From contig NZ_JBMVQZ010000011.1 of assembly GCF_049537155.1 (NCBI RefSeq), positions 76,426 through 140,425 on the forward strand: a DNA stretch of 64,000 nt, in the 5' to 3' direction. Under the pieces are notes generated by a model. It was not told where the DNA came from and searched no databases. It was given only the letters and a program-made list of their open reading frames with translations. A program made the position numbers and the translations under genes. Origin of the DNA: Limisphaera sp049537155 (GTDB lineage Bacteria > Verrucomicrobiota > Verrucomicrobiia > Limisphaerales > Limisphaeraceae). Each line of letters starts with the position of its first letter. Position 1 is the first letter of the stretch. Shown piece after piece: positions 18,799 to 28,224 of the stretch.

Positions 18799-19317
18799 TT
18801 ACCATTCCCCCTCGGCCAGGGCCAGGATGATCTGCCGGGCCAGGTCCTCGGCCACCAACGGCATCGTCTGTCGCTCGCTGCTTGTGAGATCGGGACCGAT
18901 TCGCATCAAACGGCGGCCTTCGAAGGTGCGGTCCAGTCGGACCCTGCCCGACGTGCGGTCTCTGAGTTCGGCCCGGGCGTGGAGGATCACCTCGAAGTCC
19001 TGGGGGCGAACGACGTCGGTGGGATGGAAACTGACACTGTGCCTGTCCAGGGCGGTCACGGTCACGCGCAGGACCAGATCCGCCTCGTGCGGGTCGTTGA
19101 CCAGACGGAAGGTGCCGTCCTTTTGGACCTGCCGGCGCAGGGCCGTGGTGACGAACTCGGTGAGTCGGGGTTCGAGGGTTTCGTTGATGGCGGGGGCCAC
19201 GTGAAGGGTGCGGCCGGCCAGGTCCGCCGATGCGGGCGTGCCCAGGCGGTAGCCGGTGCAGCCGGCCATCAGGCAGAGCGCGCAAACCATCCCGCACCAT
19301 GCCGCGTGGATTTTCAT
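18799..19317 (-). CDS. lptE: LptE-family LPS assembly lipoprotein
   Basis: The 172-residue product has a lipoprotein signal ending in LMAGC with the lipidated Cys at 20, then GYRLG, the start typical of LptE/RlpB. The segment TLHVAPAINETLEPRLTEFV matches the conserved beta-alpha start, followed by low-complexity beta strands. LptE plugs the LptD barrel that delivers LPS to the outer leaflet. Its ATG overlaps the stop of the BamD-like gene (ATGA), and lptD itself is encoded about 2 kb away on the other strand. This context strengthens an otherwise weakly conserved assignment. Confidence 0.75.
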   Translation of the reverse strand: MKIHAAWCGMVCALCLMAGCTGYRLGTPASADLAGRTLHVAPAINETLEPRLTEFVTTALRRQVQKDGTFRLVNDPHEADLVLRVTVTALDRHSVSFHPTDVVRPQDFEVILHARAELRDRTSGRVRLDRTFEGRRLMRIGPDLTSSERQTMPLVAEDLARQIILALAEGEW

Positions 19318-20318
19318 GGGCGGTTGCTGTTGGCGGTTTCCTGCGGTCGCACCCGCGGTTTGAGTTGCTCGATGCGGCGGCGTGCTTCCTCCGCGTAGGG
19401 CGAGGTGGGATCGAGCAGGAGGACCTCGTTGTAGTAAATGAGGGCGCCGGCCCACTGTCGATTGCGCTCGTAAAACCGGCCGATTTCGAAATTTCCCCGG
19501 GCCTGTTCGCGCTTGAGATCGGCGATGTGTTGGCGGGCCTCGGCTGCGCGCGGGTCGTTGGGATAAAGCGCCAGGAAATCGGTGAACACCGCGATGGCCT
19601 TTCCTGCCGCGCTCTGATCGTACTCGGCCGTGCGCGCTTGTTTGAGCCAGGCCATGCCCGCGCGGTAGAGGGACTCGGCGGCCACCTCCGGTTGGCCGAA
19701 GTACCGGTCGGCAGCCGTTTCATAGGCCTTGACCGCCAGGTCGTAATCCCGGGCCTTTTCGTAGGCGGTGCCGAGGCTCAACTGGGCCCGGGGCCCCACT
19801 GAACTGAACGGTCCGTTGCGCACGACCTTCTCCAACATTTCGGCCGTCTTGGTCATGGAGGGGAAAAACGGGATGTACCCCCAGAGCTTGAACCATTGAC
19901 CGTTCAGGAAACGCAGGGCAATGGCGTACTGCCGCTGCAGGGCTTCTTCGACCTGTTCGGCCCGCGGGTACTTCTCGATGAATTTCTGGTACTCGCGGAA
20001 CGCCTTTTCGTCCTGTTTCCGCTCCTCATAGCAGCGGGCCAGGAGGAACTGTGCCTCCGGTGCGTAATCGGAGAGCGGCCACTGACGGATGACGCGTCGG
20101 GCGGCTTTGAGAGCCACGCGGTAGTCGCCGCGTTCGAACGCCTCCCGGGCCGCGTCGAGCTGGTCCTTGGCACGAGCGCGGCGCCATTTCCCTTCTTCAC
20201 CCACCGGCTCGTAGGTCCATCCCTCGCCGGGAGTGTAAATCAAGGGGGCCGGCACGGGGGTCGGCGTCAGCAGCCCCACCCACAGCAGGCAACCCACCCA
20301 GAACAGCGCGCGTTTCAC
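19314..20318 (-). CDS. bamD: BamD-like outer membrane assembly TPR protein
   Basis: The 334-residue exported protein has a hydrophobic leader and a series of tetratricopeptide-like helices. These include LDAAREAFERGDYRVALKAA, APEAQFLLARCYEE and a late ALIYYNEVLLLDPTSPYAEE repeat. This is the pattern of BamD/YfiO, which connects BamA to substrate barrels. There is no obvious lipobox Cys at the signal end, unlike most BamD proteins, so anchoring may differ. The start is GTG at 20318. It overlaps lptE, consistent with a shared role in envelope biogenesis. A generic TPR protein is the alternative. Confidence 0.72.
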   Translation of the reverse strand: MKRALFWVGCLLWVGLLTPTPVPAPLIYTPGEGWTYEPVGEEGKWRRARAKDQLDAAREAFERGDYRVALKAARRVIRQWPLSDYAPEAQFLLARCYEERKQDEKAFREYQKFIEKYPRAEQVEEALQRQYAIALRFLNGQWFKLWGYIPFFPSMTKTAEMLEKVVRNGPFSSVGPRAQLSLGTAYEKARDYDLAVKAYETAADRYFGQPEVAAESLYRAGMAWLKQARTAEYDQSAAGKAIAVFTDFLALYPNDPRAAEARQHIADLKREQARGNFEIGRFYERNRQWAGALIYYNEVLLLDPTSPYAEEARRRIEQLKPRVRPQETANSNRP

Positions 20319-20485
20319 GGGCCAAACCGTATCGGGGCCGTTGCGCGCAAGTCAAGGAACCGGCGCCGGGACGCCAGGCCGACCCGGCCCGCCCATGCGA
20401 GGGCGCGGCCCCGGGCCGGTGGCAGCCCGCCATGCATTTGGGAGTGGCGAACACGCAGGACTTGCGCTACAAATCCTGCGGCAAA

Positions 20486-20785
20486 ATGAGCGGATCAACG
20501 GCGAACGAAAAAGTGCAGGCGCTGCAAAAAAGTGTCGTGATCACCAACAAGCTGGGTCTCCACGCCCGGCCGGCCGCTCTTTTTGTCAAAACGGCCAACC
20601 GGTTTGCCTCCGAGGTTCTGGTGGAAAAGGACGGCGAGACCATCAACGGCAAGAGCATCATGGGCTTGATGATGCTGGCGGCCGGACCGGGAAGCCGGTT
20701 GACGCTTCATGTGCGCGGCGTGGATGCCCCGCAGGCGCTGGCCGAACTCGAAGCCCTGGTCCGCAACAAGTTCAACGAGGAATGA
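20486..20785 (+). CDS. ptsH: Phosphocarrier protein HPr
   Basis: The 99-residue protein carries the HPr active-site motif TNKLGLHARPAALFVKTA, where the His is phosphorylated by enzyme I. It also has the Ser46-type regulatory region NGKSIMGLMMLAA, as in HPr proteins controlled by HPr kinase. An N-terminal extension of about 14 residues precedes the domain; ATG 20486 is the only plausible start. No other PTS gene lies near, so a regulatory PTS role is possible. Its stop codon overlaps the gatC start (ATGA). Confidence 0.93.
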   Translation: MSGSTANEKVQALQKSVVITNKLGLHARPAALFVKTANRFASEVLVEKDGETINGKSIMGLMMLAAGPGSRLTLHVRGVDAPQALAELEALVRNKFNEE

Positions 20786-21087
20786 GCACATCCCCGCCAT
20801 TCCCCGACTCCGGCATGGACGTTCGTTACGTGGCGCGTCTGGCGCGTCTCGAGCTCACCGAGGAGGAGGCAACCCTCTTTCAGGCCCAGCTCGGCCAAAT
20901 CCTCGCCTACGTGGACCAGTTGAAACAATTGGACGTGACCGGCATCGAGCCGACCGCCCACGCCGTTCCGCGGGTCAATGTCATGCGCCCGGACGAGCCC
21001 CGGCCCGGCCTTTCACAGCAAGAAGCCCTGGCCAACGCGCCGGCGCAGGCCAACGGCCTCTTCCTGGTGCCCAAGATCGTGGAGTGA
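20782..21087 (+). CDS. gatC: Asp-tRNA(Asn)/Glu-tRNA(Gln) amidotransferase subunit C
   Basis: The 101-residue GatC homologue has the family pattern DVRYVARLARLELTEEE, FQAQLGQILAYVDQL, then GIEPTAHAV and a C-terminal FLVPKIVE. GatC stabilises the GatA/GatB complex that converts misacylated Glu-tRNA(Gln) or Asp-tRNA(Asn). gatA and gatB are not next to it here: lptD follows after 154 bases. Translational coupling to ptsH is indicated by the 4-base overlap. Confidence 0.92.
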   Translation: MSTSPPFPDSGMDVRYVARLARLELTEEEATLFQAQLGQILAYVDQLKQLDVTGIEPTAHAVPRVNVMRPDEPRPGLSQQEALANAPAQANGLFLVPKIVE

Positions 21088-21241
21088 TCCGTTCCCCGCC
21101 CCGGCGGGTTGCCCCGGGCCTTCCGGCGGCCTGCACTTTCCCTCGATTCCGACCCGGGTGTGGGTTTCGGCACACCGGCGGGACAGGCCCGTCAATCAGC
21201 TTGGCAACGCCCCTGCCGGTCTGCTTTGCTGGCCGCGCTCG

Positions 21242-23452
21242 ATGACGGTGCGCATCCTGATTGCCTGCCTGGCGCTCCTCCTGGCGGAAGGCGCCTCTGC
21301 TGCCGGGGAACCCGGCCCCGCCCCTGCTGCCGAGCAATGGGAACTGCGGTCCCTTACGGAAGCGGGCCGCTTCGAATACCGGCCCGGAGAGGGAGTGCTG
21401 CTGGGAACCAACGGCGTGTTCATCCGATACGGAGACGCCTCCCTGACCGCCGACGTGGTCTGGCTGAACCAACAGACCGGTGAGGCGGTGGCAGAAGGAC
21501 GGGTCCGCATCCTTCATGCCGACCAGGTCTGGGTGGGCGAACGCATCCGTTACAATTTTCGCACGCGGCGAATGCAGGCTGAGCAGTTCCGCACCGGCCG
21601 GCCGCCCGTCTTCGCAGCCGCGCAGGGTCTGGATGCCGACACCACCACGGGCGTTTACACCGCCACCAACGCCTGGATCACCACCGACGACGTGGCGGCG
21701 CCCTTTGACCGCATTGTGGCCCGGCAGATCACCCTCGTCCCGGGCCGGTACGTGGAACTGCGACACGCCACGCTCTATCTCGGATCGGTCCCCGTTTTTT
21801 ACTTCCCCTATTATCGCCGGTCCCTGGCCGAGGGCGACCCGCGCTGGGATGTCGTGCCCGGTTATCGCAGCCGGTTCGGGGGATACCTGTTGGGCACGTG
21901 GTGGTGGCGGCTTTCGCCCGGGCTGGACGGAGCCCTGCACTTCGATTATCGCACCCGGCGCGGTCCCGCCACGGGTCTCGATCTGCAGGGCCACGCCGGC
22001 CGTTGGGGCGATCCGCGCCTGGAGTATTACTACGCCCACGACACCGCCCCGGGCTCCGATCCGCGGGGCGGAGACATCGCTCCGGACCGGCACCGCCTGG
22101 CCCTTTCCTGGCTGACCCGCCCCGAAAGCAACACGGTGTTCCGCGCCCAGCTCCGCTACTTCTCCGACCCGTTGATGGAACACGATTTCTTCGAGAACCT
22201 TTACCGCCGCAATCCACAGCCCCGCACATTCCTGGAAAGTGCCCACACCGGTGACCGGTTCGCCCTCGCACTGCTGGCCGAACCGCGCGTGAACGAGTTC
22301 TTCCCAAGTGTCGAACGCTTGCCGGAAGTCCGACTCACCGCATGGCGGCAACCCATCGGCCGTACCCCGTTGTACTACGAGAGCGAAAGCACTGCCGGCT
22401 TCTACCGGCTGCGATATCCGGAAACCAACGGCTGGACGGAACCCCGTGTGGAGGCCTGGCGCGCGGACTCGTTCCATCAAATCGTCTGGCCGTGGCTGCT
22501 GTGGGACTGGCTCAACGTCACGCCCGAGATCGGTGGCCGGTTCACCGCCTACGGCCGGGCCGACGGCCCGGGCGCACGGACCGATGAAGAAATCCGGGCC
22601 CTGTTCCACACCGGTCTGGAGGTCTCATTCAAGGCCTCGCGCACCTGGCCGGACTGGCACTCCCGATGGCTCGACCTGGACGGCCTCCGCCACGTGGTCC
22701 AGCCCTCCCTGCGGTACCTTTATGTGCCCCGACCGGAACCGGAGCCGGCTGCGCTGCCACAGTTCGACGGCCTCCAACCCAGCCTTTGGATGCTGCCTCT
22801 GGAGTTCCCGGCCTTCAACGCCGTGGACGCCCTCGACGAAACCCACATCGTCCGCCTGGGCCTCCAGCAGCGTTGGTACACACGGAGAAACGGCGCGGTC
22901 AGCATCCTCGCCGACTGGTCTCTCCACACGGATCTTGCGCTTCAGCCGGACCCGGGCGAGGACACGTGGAGCGACCTTCTCTCGGACCTCGTCCTGCGTC
23001 CGAGGTCGTGGTTGGCGATCCGCTCCACGGTGCGGGCAGCGCCCGAGGCGGGACAGCTGCGGCTCGCCCTCCACGCGCTCACCTGGGAAGCAGGCGAGCG
23101 TTGGAACTGGAGCGTGGGTCATTACCACCTGCGGGACGATTTTCGCGCCAACCCGACGGCCTGGGGCCCCGGACATCACCTGCTGTTCCAAAGTCTGCTC
23201 TGGCGGTGGGACGACAACTGGGCCTTCCGCCTGACCCACCACTACGAAGTGGACGACGGTCAATTGCAGGAACAGTTTTACACGGTCTACCGCGACTTCC
23301 GCAGTTGGACCGGTGCCTTGACCTTCCGCGTTCGCAATCCGCGCCAGGGACCGGCGGACTATGCAGTGGCCTTCACTTTCTCCCTGAAGGCGGCACCGAA
23401 ATATCGGGTGGGTGAGGACCACCTCCAACCCTACGGCCTTCTCGGGCGGTAA
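21242..23452 (+). CDS. lptD: LPS-assembly protein LptD (OstA family)
   Basis: The 736-residue protein has a signal peptide (MTVRILIACLALLLAEGASA) and an N-terminal OstA/jelly-roll region with repeated short beta strands (GVFIRYGDASLTADVVWLNQ). The central motif VPVFYFPYY is the hallmark of LptD (P-F-Y-x-P-Y-Y). The remainder is a long aromatic-rich beta barrel ending with RVRNPRQGPADYAVAFTFSL. It should form the outer membrane LPS translocon together with LptE. The start is ATG 21242, selected because the signal peptide begins there. Confidence 0.88.
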   Translation: MTVRILIACLALLLAEGASAAGEPGPAPAAEQWELRSLTEAGRFEYRPGEGVLLGTNGVFIRYGDASLTADVVWLNQQTGEAVAEGRVRILHADQVWVGERIRYNFRTRRMQAEQFRTGRPPVFAAAQGLDADTTTGVYTATNAWITTDDVAAPFDRIVARQITLVPGRYVELRHATLYLGSVPVFYFPYYRRSLAEGDPRWDVVPGYRSRFGGYLLGTWWWRLSPGLDGALHFDYRTRRGPATGLDLQGHAGRWGDPRLEYYYAHDTAPGSDPRGGDIAPDRHRLALSWLTRPESNTVFRAQLRYFSDPLMEHDFFENLYRRNPQPRTFLESAHTGDRFALALLAEPRVNEFFPSVERLPEVRLTAWRQPIGRTPLYYESESTAGFYRLRYPETNGWTEPRVEAWRADSFHQIVWPWLLWDWLNVTPEIGGRFTAYGRADGPGARTDEEIRALFHTGLEVSFKASRTWPDWHSRWLDLDGLRHVVQPSLRYLYVPRPEPEPAALPQFDGLQPSLWMLPLEFPAFNAVDALDETHIVRLGLQQRWYTRRNGAVSILADWSLHTDLALQPDPGEDTWSDLLSDLVLRPRSWLAIRSTVRAAPEAGQLRLALHALTWEAGERWNWSVGHYHLRDDFRANPTAWGPGHHLLFQSLLWRWDDNWAFRLTHHYEVDDGQLQEQFYTVYRDFRSWTGALTFRVRNPRQGPADYAVAFTFSLKAAPKYRVGEDHLQPYGLLGR

Positions 23453-23696
23453 CTTGCCCTGTCCGGGTTCCCGGCACCGAACCCCGCAGCGCTTCACCGT
23501 CCGGCTGTGGCAATCGAGCCATTGAATCCGAGGCGTCCATGCCGGCTCGAGCCCCGTGCAGCCCGTTTAGCCTGCGGAAACCGCTTTTTCGGCGGGCTCC
23601 CGGCGTTGCGGCCGGTAGAGAGGTCCGAATGCGGCCGGACAGTCATTCTTACCAACCGCCTGAACGGTGCGCGCCCGCATGCCGGACCGGGTCTCT

Positions 23697-26531
23697 CTAT
23701 CTGCCGCGGTCCAGCCGCGCCCGGATCATTTCCGCCAGTTGTCGCGGGCGGTAGGGCTTCGGGAGAAAGTTGTCCCCTTCGATCAGGTTGAGGGCCCCAT
23801 GGAACTGGGCTTCGAAATAGCCACTGGTGAAAAGGACCTTGAGTTCCGGCTTTTGTGCCGCGAACTGTGCCGCCAGGTCGGCCCCGGAACTCCCGCCCGG
23901 CAGCACCAGATCCGTCAGCAGCAGTTGGATTTCCGCCCGATGTTGTTCCCATACCTTGTGCGCCTCACGGGCATCGGATGCCGACCACACGCGATACCCG
24001 CAACGCTGCAGCAAGGTCTCGGTAAGCCGGCGCAGCGAAGGCTCGTCCTCCACCACGAGGACACCCTCGCCGCCCCGGGGCAGATCACGAACCTCCAGCT
24101 CCGTGGGCGGCGCGGGCTGGCTCTCCTCCGCCACAGGCAGGTGGATGCGGAACGTTGTCCCACCTCCGACCTGGCTCTCGACCTCGATCCAGCCGCGATG
24201 TTGCTGGACGATCCCGTACACCGCCGCCAACCCCAGGCCGGTGCCTTTCCCCACGTCCTTGGTCGTGAAGAACGGCTCGAACAGATGCGGGATGTGTTCG
24301 GGTGGAATCCCGACACCCGTGTCACGGATGGTCAGTCGAATGTACCGGCCGAGACCGGCCATCGGACGGTTCATTCTGTCCCGTTCGCTCAGTTCGCACA
24401 CTTCGGCACTTACGAAAAGCTCTCCACCGTCCGGCATGGCATCGCGCGCGTTGGCCGCCAGGTTGATCAGCAACTGTTCCAGCAATGCGGGGTCGGCGCG
24501 GAGCACCGGCAGGTCCTTCCCCAGATGCAATCGCAGTCGAATCCTTTCGCCAAGCAGGGGTTCCAGCATCCGCGCGCCACGGAGCAACAGATCGCCCGGA
24601 TCCACGGCGCGCATCTGCATGGGTTTCTTCCGGCTGTAGAGCAACAGGCGATGGGTCAGATCGGCGGCCCGTTGCGTGGCGTGAACGATCTGATCCACGC
24701 ACGTGGCGTCCTCCGGTGAAAGGGCATCCCGGTCCATCAAGAGGGCGTTGCCCTGGATGATGGTGAGCAGATTGTTGAACTCGTGCGCGACACCGGCGGC
24801 CAGGCGGCCGATGGCCTCCAGTTTCTGCGATTCGCGCAACTGTTCTTCCAGCGCAAGTTGTTGGGTGATGTCCCGGCTGACCGCCACGTAGTAGGTGAGC
24901 CGGCCGGAGCCGTCCCGAACGGGCGAAATGGTCAACTCCGCCTCGTACAAACGGCCATCCTTCCGACGGTTGGTCACGCGGCCGGTCCAGGAACGGCCTT
25001 CCCGAATCGTCGCCCACATCTGGAGATAAAAGGCCTGCGGATGTTTCCCGCTTTTGAAGATACGCGGCGTCCGGCCGATCACCTCGTTCCGATCATATCC
25101 CGTCACCCGTTCGAGTGCCGGATTGGCATAGAGGATCACGCCCTGCAGGTCGGTGACAAACACCGCCTCGTCCACCGACTCCACCGCTGCCGCCAGCCGG
25201 GCATGTTCCTCCTCCATCCGGCGACGGTCGGTGATATCCAGGAGTATCCCCAACATCCCCCGGACCTGCCCATTCTCTGTCAGGGTCGGCACTGCTGTGT
25301 CCGAGATCCATCGGATCTCACCCGCCCGCGTGCGCAACCGGTAATCAGCGCGCCATTGTTCCAATCGGCCCGCGGTCAGCCGCTGGAACGCTTCCTGCAG
25401 GTTCAACCCGGCGCACGCCCCGAGGAAAACGATCTCCTCCGCCAGATTCCACAGCTCCCGGGGCGCCAATTCGTCCGGAGCGTACCCGGTCAACGACCGG
25501 ATCCCCTCACCCACGAACAGATACCGATCTTCAACCAGGTCAATCTCGTACGGTACGGCCGCGGCGGCGCTGATGGCACGCCGATACAACTCGTGACTCC
25601 GCACCAGATCCATCTCGGCCCGTTTCTGCTCCGTGATGTCGTGGCCGATGGCCTGGTATTCCAGGAACCGCCCTTGGTCATCCCGGATGGCGCTGTTGGT
25701 CCAACGGATCCAACGCAGCTCGCCGTCTGCCGCCCTTACCCGGTGGTCCAGGGTCAGGGGCTCCATGTCGGGTCTCAAGCGTGCTCGAAGGACCGACTCC
25801 ACCGGGGCACGATCCTCTTCAGGGATGAAGGACAGGAAACGGCTGCCCACCAGTTCATCCGGGTTCCTGCCGAAGAACCGGCAGTAGGCCGGGTTGACGT
25901 AGGTAAGTGTTCCATCTGCGGTGAACCGGCAGAACAGGTCGGGACTCTGTTCCACGGAACTGCGATACTGGGCTTCCCGGGCCGCCAGTGCGGCATGGGC
26001 CGCCGCCAGTTCCCGCGTTCGATCTTCCACCTGGCCTTGGAGCCGATCGCGCATTTCCCGAACCTGGAGATGCCGCTCCAGCAGGACCAGCCCCACGATC
26101 AGACCGCACAGCGCCAACACCTCCGCGTAAACCGTGCGCACATACCACACACCCACGATCCGGCCCAGGACGTCTTTCTCATGAACGACGGGGCGTTGAA
26201 ACGAGACCGCCGGAATCAGCCCCAACCGGTGCAGGACAACGTCCATCCCGCCCAACGGCTGCCCCTGACAGGTCACAAAGGGGGTTCCGGTTTCATCCTC
26301 CACCCGCAAGTATTGGTAACCCTTGGAGGATGCCGCCAGCTGGAGATAGTCCCGACACATGGCGGGGTCCAGGTGCCACAGCGCGGGTGCCACCACGGCG
26401 GCATGGCGCTCCAGATCCGCCAGGGCCACGCGCCTTGCCTCGCCTTCGTACCACCAGATCCAGGCACCGTATCCGATCAGTGCCGCCACTGCCGTACTCC
26501 ACAGTGTCGTCTTTCTGCTCGGGAACTTCAT
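23697..26531 (-). CDS. Hybrid sensor histidine kinase with three PAS domains and a receiver
   Basis: The 944-residue membrane kinase has two hydrophobic segments (about 10-26 and 135-153) enclosing a periplasmic sensor region, then three PAS/PAC units ending in GHDITEQKRAE, LLDITDRRR and VSRDITQQLALE. The HisKA motif VAHEFNNLL has the phosphoacceptor H583. The ATPase boxes are seen in LINLAANARDAMP, RDTGVGIPP and GKGTGLGLAAVYGIV. A C-terminal receiver has D874 (LLTDLVLPGG). It probably passes phosphate from His to its own Asp. A binding-protein gene ends 21 bases upstream on the same strand and may supply the sensing function. Confidence 0.93.
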   Translation of the reverse strand: MKFPSRKTTLWSTAVAALIGYGAWIWWYEGEARRVALADLERHAAVVAPALWHLDPAMCRDYLQLAASSKGYQYLRVEDETGTPFVTCQGQPLGGMDVVLHRLGLIPAVSFQRPVVHEKDVLGRIVGVWYVRTVYAEVLALCGLIVGLVLLERHLQVREMRDRLQGQVEDRTRELAAAHAALAAREAQYRSSVEQSPDLFCRFTADGTLTYVNPAYCRFFGRNPDELVGSRFLSFIPEEDRAPVESVLRARLRPDMEPLTLDHRVRAADGELRWIRWTNSAIRDDQGRFLEYQAIGHDITEQKRAEMDLVRSHELYRRAISAAAAVPYEIDLVEDRYLFVGEGIRSLTGYAPDELAPRELWNLAEEIVFLGACAGLNLQEAFQRLTAGRLEQWRADYRLRTRAGEIRWISDTAVPTLTENGQVRGMLGILLDITDRRRMEEEHARLAAAVESVDEAVFVTDLQGVILYANPALERVTGYDRNEVIGRTPRIFKSGKHPQAFYLQMWATIREGRSWTGRVTNRRKDGRLYEAELTISPVRDGSGRLTYYVAVSRDITQQLALEEQLRESQKLEAIGRLAAGVAHEFNNLLTIIQGNALLMDRDALSPEDATCVDQIVHATQRAADLTHRLLLYSRKKPMQMRAVDPGDLLLRGARMLEPLLGERIRLRLHLGKDLPVLRADPALLEQLLINLAANARDAMPDGGELFVSAEVCELSERDRMNRPMAGLGRYIRLTIRDTGVGIPPEHIPHLFEPFFTTKDVGKGTGLGLAAVYGIVQQHRGWIEVESQVGGGTTFRIHLPVAEESQPAPPTELEVRDLPRGGEGVLVVEDEPSLRRLTETLLQRCGYRVWSASDAREAHKVWEQHRAEIQLLLTDLVLPGGSSGADLAAQFAAQKPELKVLFTSGYFEAQFHGALNLIEGDNFLPKPYRPRQLAEMIRARLDRGR

Positions 26532-26552
26532 GGGTCTCGGAGTTGAGATTTT

Positions 26553-27410
26553 TCATCCTCCATCGGAGGTTTGCCGCTCCCGGGCGTCTTCGCGTCCCGG
26601 CCCCTGCCGAAGGATGCGCCTCATGGCGTCGTCGAACCGCCGGATCCAATTCTCCGGGACACCCCGTCCGAACATCACGTGCCGTTCCAGCCCCGTCGGG
26701 GAATCGGTCAGAATCACCACCCGGAGAGTTTTGCTCAAATGAGGATTCAGGCTCAGAAGGGTCTCGGCTTCCTCCCGGGCCATGAAGAGACAGTCGCCTC
26801 TGCCGGCAGCCAGAGCGTGCAACATCTGCACGGTGTCGCTTGAATACATCCGTTGCACAGGCCGGGCGCTGGCAAGCCCGTTTTCGATCCATTCCCCGTA
26901 ACTGTATCCGACGCGTCGCAGCACGGTCAGGCCGGTCGTTGCCAACAGATCCGCAAGGGCGGATGCCGTGCCCACGCGCGATTCTTCCCGGCGGACCACG
27001 GCCACCCATGGGCCATCCCGGTAAACGGGCACGGAAAAGCGGCCCCATGCTTCCCGCTCGGGAAGTCGGAACCAGCCCACGGCGGCGTGGGCTTCCCAGG
27101 TTCGGGTTTGCAACCAGTACAACTGCCTCTGGGGAGGTGTGAGCTGCCACCGGTGATTCAGCCCGGATTCCTCCAATGCGCGCCGAACCGGCTCGAGACA
27201 CAGCCCCGTCAATCCGGTTGAAGTGGTGATGTAGTAGGGTGGCCTTTCGTGATAGTGCACCCAAAGGATCCCCGGGTCGCGACGGACTGGACGGGGTCCG
27301 TCTTTCAGCGTGTGCGGGGATGCAAACCAGAGTGGCCGGCTCCACAGCAGGGCAGCCAGGCCTACCAGTGCGAGCCAACCGGGATGAGCAATGGCCCGTC
27401 GCCACGTCAT
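26553..27410 (-). CDS. Family 3 periplasmic solute-binding-like protein
   Basis: The 285-residue protein has an N-terminal membrane or signal segment (about 11-24) and then a fold resembling SBP_bac_3 proteins. It begins ILWVHYHERPPYYITTSTGL and includes GLCLEPVRRALEESGL, then a duplicated lobe with ADLLATTGLTVLRRVGYSYG and ends with a helix of the MRRILRQG type. No transporter genes are adjacent; instead the hybrid kinase follows after 21 bases. This supports a sensor accessory role rather than uptake. The ATG at 27410 is followed at once by a basic N-region and hydrophobic core. Confidence 0.72.
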   Translation of the reverse strand: MTWRRAIAHPGWLALVGLAALLWSRPLWFASPHTLKDGPRPVRRDPGILWVHYHERPPYYITTSTGLTGLCLEPVRRALEESGLNHRWQLTPPQRQLYWLQTRTWEAHAAVGWFRLPEREAWGRFSVPVYRDGPWVAVVRREESRVGTASALADLLATTGLTVLRRVGYSYGEWIENGLASARPVQRMYSSDTVQMLHALAAGRGDCLFMAREEAETLLSLNPHLSKTLRVVILTDSPTGLERHVMFGRGVPENWIRRFDDAMRRILRQGPGREDARERQTSDGG

Positions 27411-28224
27411 GTTGAGCGCGCTGCCCGGTGGGATGCGAGTCGGTCTCGAACGACCAACCGGACCGGCCCGCCCTGCCCGTTGCGTCCCGCGCCGGGGTCC
27501 GTCGCCACCTTCGAGACTGCCAAACATGCGACAATCTGTCACGTCCCGGTTTCAGACCGTTTCTTCCGGGTGCCGTCCGGCTGGAGGGGTGTCCCACCAA
27601 GAGGCGCCGGTGGCGCAGGCCTGTCATTAACTGCGGATGGTTCCTCCGGCGGATCTCCAGCTGGTTGGTTTTCACCCATCCACGGGGCTGTAACAGACCC
27701 GGCCCAGGCGGGGTTGTCGCGTCCCCTGGGTTATCCTCCGGGTTCTTCCTTGACCCCGGAGCGCATGCGTGGTAAGCGTGCGGCCGACGCCGTGCAGCTC
27801 CGCCCCTTCAGCGCGAAGGCATGGATGAATGGCAACGGGTCCCACAGGGGCCGCGCTGTTTCCGAAACCGGCTTCTTCTTCTGCCAACGCGCAAATCCCG
27901 CAGTCCAGGTCACGCCGGCGGCGCATCCTTACGGCGGTCCCGATCCGGTGTGCCCTCCCGGACGCAGAAACGGCCGGGGACGGGCCTGTGCGGAGAGTCT
28001 CGAAACCTCGGGCGGGCTAATGGGGGGCACTGCGATTCGGTGCCTGGGTCCTCAGGGTTGGAGGGTGACCGGGTCCAACCCGATGTCTGCGGATACAGGT
28101 TCCCGGGCTGCGGTGCGTTTCTGTTTTCCCGGAATCTCCCGGACGTGCCGGCCGGTTTTTCGTCCGGAGGTCCGCGGAGGTCCGAAAACTGGCACGGTCC
28201 CCGTACACGACCCACACTGAGGCC
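27411..28224. other. Intergenic region upstream of the Cmr operon; no array
   Basis: This 814-base gap lies between divergent genes. I searched it for CRISPR repeats and found none. Several GC-rich frames stay open but none shows a recognisable protein. Near its right end is the tandem repeat at 28165-28184, flanked by an inverted pair TTTTCG (28157-28162) and CGAAAA (28183-28188). No convincing sigma-70 promoter was found. Confidence 0.4.
28165..28184 (+). repeat. Tandem CGGAGGTCCG x2 upstream of cmr2
   Basis: Two exact copies of the 10-mer CGGAGGTCCG abut each other 40 bases before the cmr2 start codon, enclosed by TTTTCG...CGAAAA. This is a possible regulator site; no matching regulator was recognised. 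Confidence 0.4.

Noticed and set aside
23453..23490. GGGTTC/GAACCC hairpin after lptD considered as a terminator.
   Set aside because: The stem is only six pairs and no T-run follows.
28190..28205. TGGCAC element resembling a sigma-54 -24 box upstream of cmr2.
   Set aside because: The -12 half does not match (CCGTA instead of TTGCA), and the start site would fall about 5 bases before the start codon.
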